Origin: Frankiales bacterium
GTDB taxonomy: Bacteria; Actinomycetota; Actinomycetes; Mycobacteriales; Jatrophihabitantaceae
NCBI GenBank assembly: GCA_025963265.1
Contig: JAOPUY010000289.1
Coordinates: 1 to 10,702 of the forward strand
Direction of reading: 5' to 3'
DNA: 10,702 nt
Position 1 is the first letter of the stretch. Each line of letters begins with the position of its first letter. Made by a program: the position numbers and the translations under genes. The notes under the pieces are model-generated. The model made no database searches. It had not been told where the DNA came from and was given only the letters and a program-made list of their open reading frames with translations. Of this stretch, positions 5,484 through 10,702 are shown one piece after another.

Positions 5484-6713
5484 CTAGTTGAAGGTGACGT
5501 CCTGTTCGGAGAGGCCACTCCGGGCGACCAACACGAGGAGCAGCCGCTCCCCGGTCAGGAGCGGACCGACGTCGATCGCGCCGGCTTGGCGCACCGTCGT
5601 CCCGTCCGACAAAGACACCTGGACGCCGTGGAAGGTGCTGTCGCCGACGTAGGCGAAAATGGATCCACGGCTGAAGTGCCCCTCGTTGCATACGTTGTAC
5701 TCCCACGAGATGAACCGACCGGACGCGGTCGGGTGGGTGGGCCAGGAGCAGCTGCCCGTGATGGCACCGGTGGCGCGTAACTGCAACTCACCCTTGCCGT
5801 CGACGCGCAGCCAGATCGTCGTGGCCTCCAACGTGCCGTAGTCGCGGTAACCGGCGGCCTTCAGCGAGGCGGCGGTAGCCGGTTTGGCGTTGTTGCCGCC
5901 AGCCATATCGGCGCTGGCGTGCATGGCCAGGATCAGCACCGCGGCCGCGATCGCCGCGACGGACACCGCGCCTCTGGCCGGTCGGCCCGACGCCCAGGAC
6001 TCGGCTGCGATCGCGACTCCGCTTGGCCGGGACAGACGCGGGAGGCCGAGCACGTTGCGGGCCTGCCGCTCGGCGAATTCCGCGCTGAGCAGCTGGCGCT
6101 CACCCTTCGCCCCCTTCGGGCCCTTCAGCCGCGCCTGCCAAAGGCCGACCGTGATTCCTTGCAGCGCCAACACAGCGGCGTCGTGCGTGCCGACCGCCAC
6201 CGCGAGCAGGACGATCGGCAGCCCGGCCAAGGCGAGGAAGCCCCAGCTCCCAAAGCGAAGCGGGTAGGCGTCGCGCCTCACCAGCGCGACTTGGGCCAGG
6301 ACGGCGCGGGCCAGAACCGGGTCCTCGGGCGACGTCCCGTGGTCGACCGCCCGCAGCACCTCCGCGCGCTGAGCCGAGTTCAGCGGGCCCAGCTGTCTGA
6401 GTCGGAGCGACGTCCGCACCGTCATGGTCAGGCCGTAGGCCAAGCAGTAGAGACTCACGCCGAGTAGGCCGGAAGCTGTTGACGTCTGACCGAGCACCTG
6501 GTCGACGCCGAGCACGTGCTCGACGCCGAAGATCGCGCCGCCAGCCAGGAACGCGAGGAACCTGCTCGCCAACCCGCGCGCTATCCAGCTTGATCGCGCG
6601 TCCCCTCGCAGTCGTGGGCGGTCGGCGGGCGGGCTCACCCCCCAAGCATCTGGCAACTGTTCGCCTTCTGCGCGAGCTCCGCACGTGAGTTCATCCCCTG
6701 TTCGCCAACTCAA
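5484..6713 (-). CDS. Hypothetical membrane protein with exported C-terminal domain
   Basis: I do not recognise this 409-residue protein. Hydrophobic segments occur at about residues 52-70, 80-98, 155-193 (long enough for one or two spans) and 249-266. After the last span, residues 267-409 form a polar, strand-rich domain with two cysteines (C322, C342) that could form a disulfide if it lies outside the cytoplasm. The region 194-245 is basic and cytoplasmic-looking. The start is uncertain. A TTG at 6713 has no clear ribosome binding site, but TACTTA at 6728-6723 could be a -10 box giving an almost leaderless message. A GTG at 6638 (giving MSPPADRPRL) is a possible alternative. The gene is flanked by intergenic stretches of about 170-180 bases, so it is probably transcribed alone. 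Confidence 0.6.
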   Translation of the reverse strand: MSWRTGDELTCGARAEGEQLPDAWGVSPPADRPRLRGDARSSWIARGLASRFLAFLAGGAIFGVEHVLGVDQVLGQTSTASGLLGVSLYCLAYGLTMTVRTSLRLRQLGPLNSAQRAEVLRAVDHGTSPEDPVLARAVLAQVALVRRDAYPLRFGSWGFLALAGLPIVLLAVAVGTHDAAVLALQGITVGLWQARLKGPKGAKGERQLLSAEFAERQARNVLGLPRLSRPSGVAIAAESWASGRPARGAVSVAAIAAAVLILAMHASADMAGGNNAKPATAASLKAAGYRDYGTLEATTIWLRVDGKGELQLRATGAITGSCSWPTHPTASGRFISWEYNVCNEGHFSRGSIFAYVGDSTFHGVQVSLSDGTTVRQAGAIDVGPLLTGERLLLVLVARSGLSEQDVTFN

Positions 6714-6829
6714 AGACCGACCTAAGTACCAGCACCGGGGCGAGCCGAGGAATCGCTGGCTGCCGTCCTAACCGGGACCCACCCGGCCAACGACGACCCC
6801 ATCGGCCGTCGGGCGAGGGTTTTGGGCGT

Positions 6830-6853
6830 TGCGAGTGCAGCTGGGCACTCGCA
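6830..6853 (-). terminator. Hairpin terminator after the MBL-fold gene
   Basis: The arms gcgagtgc (6831-6838) and gcactcgc (6845-6852) pair perfectly around a 6-base loop, with one more T-A pair outside (6830 with 6853). It lies about 32 bases beyond the stop of the minus-strand gene ending at 6885. No T-run follows on that strand. Confidence 0.6.
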
Positions 6854-6884
6854 CAGGCGCGGCTTCAGATCACGAGCGGATCGG

Positions 6885-7607
6885 CTAGCGCGCCGTGGCC
6901 AGTCGCCGGTCGTAATCGTCGGCCAGCGCGCCGAGGGCCGCTGCGGTGTCGCCGCTGAAGCATGAACCGTGCATGACGGCGAGGGTGGTTGGCTCGAGCG
7001 CCGCCAGCTCGCGGATGGTGGGTCCAGTGCGTGGGGTGAGGCAGGTGGCGCCGAAGACGTCTTCGGCCTGGGCGGCGGGACCGACGATGTCGTTATCGGC
7101 AAGCGCCGGGCCTTGTCCGAGCTGGGTGAACAGGTCGCCGCAGAACAGCGTCTTGGTGGTCTCTTCATAAAGCACCCGCGCCTCCCAGGCGTGCGGCACA
7201 TGCGGGGTGTCGATGTGCCGGACGCGGTGCCGCCCGAGTTCGATGACCTGACCGTCCTCGAGCGGGCGCGGTGGCCGGTCGGCCAGGTCGTTGAGCGAGA
7301 CCATGCAGCCCAACCCGCCATGGGCGACTTCGGCGTTGGGTGCGGCGGCGAGCAGGTTGTTCATCGCGCCGCACTCGTCGGCCTCGACGTGCCCGAAGGT
7401 GATCCAGCGCAGCCCGCGCAGCGGGGTGATCGATTCGATCGCCTCGGCGACGAACGGAAACATGGCCCGCGGCCCGGTGTGGAACAGCAGCGGTTGCTCG
7501 TCGTCGATGAGGTACTGGTTGAACGTGAACCCGGTGGGGCCGATGTCCGGTACGAACGTCGAGAAACGATAGATGCCCTCGGCGATCTCGGCCACGTCGG
7601 TGGTCAT
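6885..7607 (-). CDS. MBL-fold, flavodiiron/ODP-type metalloprotein
   Basis: This 240-residue protein has the metallo-beta-lactamase fold of the oxygen-binding diiron protein (ODP) domain found in flavodiiron proteins, without their flavodoxin domain. N-terminal strands (GIYRFSTF, FTFNQYLI) lead to the metal motif GHVEADECG with H73, E75 and D77. Further ligands are H136 or H139 (TPHVPHAWE), D158 (FCGDLFTQ) and H213 (VMHGSCFSGD). In flavodiiron proteins D77 is followed by His; here it is Glu. The family typically reduces O2 or NO or senses them; without a flavin domain it would need a separate electron donor, or could act as a sensor. The ATG at 7607 has no ribosome binding site of its own but overlaps (ATGA) the stop of a 13-codon ORF that has one, so translation is probably coupled. 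It lies downstream of fgd on the same strand; from memory, mycobacterial fgd1 also has a beta-lactamase-like neighbour. Confidence 0.8.
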   Translation of the reverse strand: MTTDVAEIAEGIYRFSTFVPDIGPTGFTFNQYLIDDEQPLLFHTGPRAMFPFVAEAIESITPLRGLRWITFGHVEADECGAMNNLLAAAPNAEVAHGGLGCMVSLNDLADRPPRPLEDGQVIELGRHRVRHIDTPHVPHAWEARVLYEETTKTLFCGDLFTQLGQGPALADNDIVGPAAQAEDVFGATCLTPRTGPTIRELAALEPTTLAVMHGSCFSGDTAAALGALADDYDRRLATAR

Positions 7608-7645
7608 GAGGTATGTCCGGTCTCGAGGCTTAGTCGGTGGGCCAT
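7604..7645 (-). CDS. 13-codon leader ORF coupled to the MBL-fold gene
   Basis: The minus strand reads ATG...TGA encoding MAHRLSLETGHTS. It has a ribosome binding site gaaagg (7657-7652) six bases before the ATG. Its TGA overlaps the ATG of the MBL-fold gene in an ATGA arrangement. The main gene has no ribosome binding site, so ribosomes ending the leader probably restart there. The peptide itself matches nothing I know. It may be a regulatory leader or simply a means of loading ribosomes. Confidence 0.5.
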   Translation of the reverse strand: MAHRLSLETGHTS

Positions 7646-7670
7646 GATGCGCCTTTCTGGTGCGCGGTGA

Positions 7671-7689
7671 CTCCAGCCATCGGCTGGGG
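7671..7689 (-). terminator. Hairpin between fgd and the MBL-fold gene
   Basis: The arms ccagcc (7673-7678) and ggctgg (7682-7687) pair perfectly around a 3-base loop, with C-G and T-G pairs outside. It lies about 96 bases after the fgd stop and 14 bases before the leader ORF's ribosome binding site. It may end the fgd transcript or be part of the leader of the next gene. Confidence 0.4.
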
Positions 7690-7784
7690 TGGCGATCCGC
7701 GGGTACAGCAACTATGCGCTCGAACTGCGGCGGCCGCGACGGTCGATCTGTCGCCTTCGGTGGCGATGAGCGCTCAAGGGCTGG

Positions 7785-8789
7785 TCACAGGGCGCGCAGC
7801 CGGGGCAGGATCTCCTCGCCGTAAAGCTTGAGGAACCGGGCTTGATCGGGGCCGGGGGCGTGGAAGACCAAGTGGGTGAAGCCGAGGTCAAGGTAGGCCT
7901 GAATCCGTTTCACGTGCTCATCCGGGTCGGTTGAGACGATGAAGCGCCGAGCGGTCTGCTCGGTGGTGAGCGCGTCGGCCAGCCGCTGCATCTCGATCGG
8001 ATCCTCGACCCCGACCTTCTGCTCGGCCGAGAGCCCGAGCGCGCCCCAGAAGCGGGTGGCGTCCATCGCGGCGTCCAAGTCGTGATCGAAGCTGACCTTG
8101 ACCTCGATCATCAGGTCCAGCTCGCCGGCCTCGCGCCCGGCGGCCTGGGCCCCGTCGCGGACCGCGGGCAACAGCGTGTCGGTGTACAACTCGGGCGCTT
8201 TGCCCGAGGTGGTGATGTAGCCATCGCCCATGCGTCCGGCGTACTTCGTGGCCGCCGGGCCCGAACCGGCCAGATAGATCGGCACCGGTGTGTCGGGGCG
8301 GTCGTAAATGGTGGCATTTTCGGTGCGGTAGTACTCGCCCTCGAAGCTGACCCGCTCCTCGGTCCACAGCTGCTTGATCAGTCGCACGGCCTCGCGAAAG
8401 CGGGCGAAACGCTCCTTGCCGTCCGGCCAGGTCACGCCGAGCGGCACCTCGTTCATCGACTCGCCCGTGCCCAGGCCGAGCACGACTCGGTCCGGGAACA
8501 AGCAGCCGAGCGTGGCGAAGGCCTGAGCGACGATCCCCGGGTGGTAGCGGAAGGTCGGGGTGAGGACGGACGTCCCGATGATCACTCGTTCCGTCCGCGC
8601 GCCCAACGCGGCCAGGTAGCTCAGCGCGAACGGCGCGTGCCCGCCGTCGTGCCGCCACGGTTGCAGGTGATCGGAGGTGAAGACCGAGTCGAAGCCGCAC
8701 TCCTCGGCTAGGACGCCGTATTCCAGCAGGTCTCGTGGACCGAACTGCTCCGCCGACGCCTTGTAGCCGAACTTGATCGCCGCAGTCAA
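7785..8789 (-). CDS. fgd: F420-dependent glucose-6-phosphate dehydrogenase
   Basis: This luciferase-like (LLM class) enzyme oxidises glucose 6-phosphate to 6-phosphogluconolactone while reducing cofactor F420 to F420H2 in the cytoplasm. It has 334 residues against 336 in Mycobacterium tuberculosis Fgd1, which I recall as very similar along the whole length (GYKASAEQF at the start, LVFHAPG near the end). Active-site residues of Fgd1 are kept: E14, D40-H41 in SDHLQPWRH, W45 and E110 in GTGE. The three phosphate-binding residues are also present: K197 (TSGK), K258 (AEQK) and R282 (ARRF). The substrate is therefore very probably glucose 6-phosphate and not another F420 substrate. The start is the TTG at 8789, with gaggagg six bases upstream. 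An in-frame ATG at 8843 lacks a ribosome binding site and would add 18 residues not usual in the family. It diverges from the SnoaL-like gene at 9009. Confidence 0.93.
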   Translation of the reverse strand: MTAAIKFGYKASAEQFGPRDLLEYGVLAEECGFDSVFTSDHLQPWRHDGGHAPFALSYLAALGARTERVIIGTSVLTPTFRYHPGIVAQAFATLGCLFPDRVVLGLGTGESMNEVPLGVTWPDGKERFARFREAVRLIKQLWTEERVSFEGEYYRTENATIYDRPDTPVPIYLAGSGPAATKYAGRMGDGYITTSGKAPELYTDTLLPAVRDGAQAAGREAGELDLMIEVKVSFDHDLDAAMDATRFWGALGLSAEQKVGVEDPIEMQRLADALTTEQTARRFIVSTDPDEHVKRIQAYLDLGFTHLVFHAPGPDQARFLKLYGEEILPRLRAL

Positions 8790-8795
8790 CGCGGG

Positions 8796-8802
8796 CCTCC
8801 TC
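8796..8802 (-). promoter_or_regulatory. Ribosome binding site of fgd
   Basis: On the minus strand gaggagg lies six bases before the TTG at 8789. It decides the TTG over an upstream in-frame ATG at 8843. Confidence 0.8.
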
Positions 8803-8877
8803 GTTGCATCGAGTTGGACGACGCACGCCGCCCCATTCTTCATAGTCCGACTCGAGCCACCGCGCAACGAGAAATGA

Positions 8878-8933
8878 AATGTCGTTACATCGAGGAAACG
8901 AAGGGTAACGGCACGGCTATGTAACAGCATTAC
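8878..8933. promoter_or_regulatory. Imperfect inverted repeat and GTTAC/GTAAC half-sites in divergent promoter
   Basis: The sequence aatgtcgttacat (8878-8890) is the reverse complement of atgtaacagcatt (8919-8931) at 11 of 13 positions. Further half-sites of the same type are gtaac at 8905-8909 and attac at 8929-8933. The set lies midway between the divergent genes at 8789 and 9009, where promoters for both must be. This is the usual arrangement for a repressor or activator (for example TetR family) controlling both directions. No regulator gene is in the window, and binding is inferred. Confidence 0.5.
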
Positions 8934-8958
8934 GTTCAGTCCACACGCCGACCGGAGC

Positions 8959-8971
8959 GGGCTAAAAGCCC
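8959..8971 (+). other. Small hairpin in the leader of the SnoaL-like gene
   Basis: The arms gggct (8959-8963) and agccc (8967-8971) pair around a 3-base loop, 38 bases before the GTG at 9009. It is followed by cttgaaaa. It could stabilise or attenuate the transcript, but it is short. Confidence 0.3.
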
Positions 8972-9008
8972 CTTGAAAACGGTGAACCACAGCTAACTGG
9001 AGGAATCG

Positions 9009-9572
9009 GTGACCGAGGCACGCACGTTCACAGCAGACGAGCAGACCCTGCTCGACCTGCACCGCGATTGGTACTACTCCAACTACAACGTCAACATCCC
9101 GCTGATGCGGACGGTCTTCCCCAAGGGGGACGAGTCCTACATCATGTACAACCTCAACGGCTTCCCCTACTTCGGCCTGGAGGAGCTCGACGCGCTCTGG
9201 CGCTTCTACGCCCAGACCCAGAACTTCGGGCTGGCCGTCGACAAGGTGATGCGGGTCGAGGTGAGCGGTGACCTGGGCTACGTCATCAGCGAGGGCATCT
9301 TCCCGGTCGAGGTCTTCAAGGCGGCCGACGACAACGGCTTCGACGGCACCGGCAAGGTCGAGATCCGCTTCCGCGCGACCGAGATCTACAAGCGCGACGA
9401 CGGCGAGGGCAACCCCACCTGGTCGATGTGGCACTTCCACTGCTCGCCGGTCCCCGACGGCGACAAGACCCCGATCAGCAAGACGCCAGCCGACTCAGCT
9501 GACAACCGAGGCCTGGGCAACACGCCGTACAGCAAGGCCATCGAGCTCGACTACTCGGTCTACGACAAGTAA
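9009..9572 (+). CDS. SnoaL/NTF2-like protein
   Basis: This 187-residue cytoplasmic protein has the look of a SnoaL/ketosteroid-isomerase-like cone fold. It has an N-terminal helix (DEQTLLDLHRDWYYSNYNVNIPLM), a stretch around the small-molecule pocket (MYNLNGFPYFGLEELDALWRFYAQ), and paired strands GDLGYVISEGIFPVEVF, VEIRFRATEIYKR and WSMWHFHCSPV. A C-terminal extension of about 40 residues (from about 148) exceeds the usual NTF2 size. Members act as isomerases, hydratases or cyclases, or have unknown roles, so the reaction cannot be stated. The GTG at 9009 has tggagga five bases upstream. It is the first gene of a three-gene set: the hydrolase gene's ribosome binding site overlaps this gene's stop codon. 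It diverges from fgd across a putative shared operator. Confidence 0.75.
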   Translation: MTEARTFTADEQTLLDLHRDWYYSNYNVNIPLMRTVFPKGDESYIMYNLNGFPYFGLEELDALWRFYAQTQNFGLAVDKVMRVEVSGDLGYVISEGIFPVEVFKAADDNGFDGTGKVEIRFRATEIYKRDDGEGNPTWSMWHFHCSPVPDGDKTPISKTPADSADNRGLGNTPYSKAIELDYSVYDK

Positions 9573-9576
9573 GGAG
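9571..9576 (+). promoter_or_regulatory. Ribosome binding site of the alpha/beta hydrolase
   Basis: The sequence aaggag overlaps the TAA of the preceding gene and is 9 bases before the GTG at 9586. It shows that the open frame reaching upstream to 9268 is not all coding for this protein. Confidence 0.75.
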
Positions 9577-9585
9577 CCTGCGCGC

Positions 9586-10395
9586 GTGTTGCGTTACCAG
9601 TACGTCAGCACCCCGACCCACGGCAACCGCATCTCGGTCGTGGCGTTCGGCCCGGAGCAGCCGAGCACGAAGCCGCCGGTCTACTTCATCCACCCGATCA
9701 ACCTCCGCAAGGAGTTCTGGTTCGACGTGATCCGCGAACTGGCCCTCGACCGGGTGTGCTACGCCGTGGACTCGGCCGGTCATGGCGAGTCCTCCGACAG
9801 CGCGGACTACGGCATCGAGGTGTGGGTGCGCGATCACGTCGAGGTCATCCAGGCGCTGGGCCTGGCGAAAGTGCACCTCGTCGGCGGTTCCCTCGGCGGC
9901 GCGATCATCCTTGGCATCGCCGCCGAACTGCCCGAGCGCGCATTGAGCACGGCCTCTTTCGGCTCGCCGCTGAAACCCGATCAGGGCGACGGGGACAGCG
10001 ACGCCCCGGACCTCATCAGCATGCTGGCCGCCGGCGATCGCGACGCGGTCTTCCACGACGTGGCCCTCGCCGCCACCGGACCCGACGCAGCCACGGACAT
10101 CGTCGACACCGTCTGGTACCTGACGAACACCCATCCGCTCGACCAACTGCGGCTGATCTGGGCGAAAACCATCACGTCGGACGCGCGCCGCTGGGCGCCG
10201 GACGTCAAGTGCCCGGCGTTGGTGGCGACCGGCGAGTTCGACGCCACCTGCACGCCGGCGATGGGGCGGCTGCTCGCCGAGGCGGTGCGGGGGAGCTTCG
10301 TCGAGATGCCCGGGCTGGGCCACCTGCCCGCGTTGGAGGATCCGAGCGCGACGCTGGCCTTGCTCGGACCGCACCTCGCCGCGGCCGAAGCGTAG
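9586..10395 (+). CDS. Alpha/beta hydrolase
   Basis: This 269-residue enzyme of the alpha/beta-hydrolase fold probably cleaves an ester, lactone, amide or C-C bond; the substrate is unknown. The catalytic serine is S102 in the nucleophile elbow VGGSLGG. The acid is D219 in ATGEFDATCTP and the histidine is H246 in GLGHLP. The oxyanion-hole region is YFIHPINL (33-40), where HP replaces the common HG, and the strand before the lid reads VCYAVDSAGHGESS. The lid region (about 130-190) carries a DQLRLIWAKTI helix before the ALVATGEFD strand. The GTG start has aaggag 9 bases upstream. It sits 13 bases after the SnoaL-like gene and 9 bases before a DUF1028 gene, so the three form an operon. Confidence 0.88.
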   Translation: MLRYQYVSTPTHGNRISVVAFGPEQPSTKPPVYFIHPINLRKEFWFDVIRELALDRVCYAVDSAGHGESSDSADYGIEVWVRDHVEVIQALGLAKVHLVGGSLGGAIILGIAAELPERALSTASFGSPLKPDQGDGDSDAPDLISMLAAGDRDAVFHDVALAATGPDAATDIVDTVWYLTNTHPLDQLRLIWAKTITSDARRWAPDVKCPALVATGEFDATCTPAMGRLLAEAVRGSFVEMPGLGHLPALEDPSATLALLGPHLAAAEA

Positions 10396-10404
10396 CGGCG
10401 ACCG

Positions 10405-10702
10405 ATGACCTGGACGATCCTGGCCAAAGATCGGTCGAGCGGGCAGCTGGGGATCGCCACGACCACCCACGCCTTCGGCGTCGGACCGGTCGCGGACTGG
10501 GCCCAGCCCGGCGTCGCGGTGGCGGCGACCCAGGCCTGGGTCGACGTCTCCTACGGTCCGCTTGGCCTGAAGCTGATCGAGGCCGGTCTCGACGTGCACA
10601 CCGCCCTCGACCAACTGCTGGCCGCCGACGACCACTCCGAGATCCGACAAGTGGCGTTCCTGGACGCCGCCGGCGACTTGGCTCACTTCACCGGCGCCCA
10701 GT
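10405..10702 (+). CDS. DUF1028 family protein, 3' part beyond window
   Basis: The first 99 residues of a protein whose frame is open to the window edge. It begins MTWTILAKDRSSGQLGIATTT and continues with GPVADWAQPGVAVAATQAW, YGPLGLKLIEAGL and HSEIRQVAFLDAAGDLAHFTGAQ. This matches the DUF1028 pattern (about 200-300 residues, predicted Ntn-hydrolase superfamily), in which the sequence VATQ...YGPxGLxLL and a closing strand with FTG are typical. Members are thought to be peptidases or amidases, without a proven substrate. The ATG at 10405 is 9 bases after the hydrolase stop; upstream there is only a weak purine-rich stretch. It belongs to the SnoaL-hydrolase operon. Confidence 0.8.
   Translation, partial: MTWTILAKDRSSGQLGIATTTHAFGVGPVADWAQPGVAVAATQAWVDVSYGPLGLKLIEAGLDVHTALDQLLAADDHSEIRQVAFLDAAGDLAHFTGAQ

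Noticed and set aside
8790..9440. Upstream extension of the fgd frame by more than 200 codons
   Set aside because: It crosses the intergenic region and runs antisense to the SnoaL-like gene. The TTG at 8789 has an ideal ribosome binding site and gives the family length.
9268..9585. Upstream extension of the hydrolase frame
   Set aside because: It overlaps the SnoaL-like gene in another frame and is Ser/Arg/Thr-rich. The GTG at 9586 has its own ribosome binding site.
9475..10686. Long minus-strand open frame (403 codons)
   Set aside because: It lies opposite the alpha/beta hydrolase and DUF1028 genes, whose catalytic motifs are clear. Composition is that of an antisense shadow.

Overview
The window looks like a chromosomal stretch from a high-GC Gram-positive (Actinomycetota). 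Base composition is strongly GC-rich, most genes have an AGGAGG-like ribosome binding site, GTG and TTG starts are common, and a convincing F420-dependent glucose-6-phosphate dehydrogenase (fgd) is present, which implies the deazaflavin cofactor F420. I cannot name the genus. I see no insertion sequence, integrase, phage gene, CRISPR array, tRNA or rRNA. Every gap between accepted genes is shorter than 300 bases.

Left part (1-2800, + strand): a phytanoyl-CoA dioxygenase-like (PhyH) non-haem iron oxygenase, then a two-gene ABC-2 exporter of the DrrA/DrrB type. The ATPase and permease overlap by four bases, and the ATPase ends in an unusual five-copy Glu-Pro-Ser-Ala/Gly tail.

Centre left (2800-4260, + strand): a 64-residue orphan small protein and a YflT-like 'general stress protein' with two membrane segments, both with near-identical ribosome binding sites. 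A perfect 13-bp stem terminator follows, then a four-segment membrane protein of unknown function.

Centre (4290-6715, - strand): a small muconolactone-isomerase-like/dimeric alpha-beta barrel protein, a protein resembling the bacterial archaeo-eukaryotic release-factor-like (baeRF) families, and a 409-residue membrane protein with a probable extracytoplasmic C-terminal domain. Intergenic stretches here hold direct and inverted repeats.

Right part (6885-10702): on the - strand, fgd and then a flavodiiron/ODP-type metallo-beta-lactamase-fold protein preceded by a coupled 13-codon leader ORF. Diverging from fgd on the + strand is a tight set of three genes: a SnoaL/NTF2-like protein, an alpha/beta hydrolase and a DUF1028 (predicted Ntn-hydrolase) protein cut by the window end. 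The 219-bp divergent promoter region carries a 13-bp imperfect inverted repeat and several GTTAC/GTAAC half-sites, which suggests common control of F420 reduction and the hydrolase set. This divergent cluster, with its leader ORF, is the most promising candidate for something undescribed; its substrate cannot be read from the sequence.
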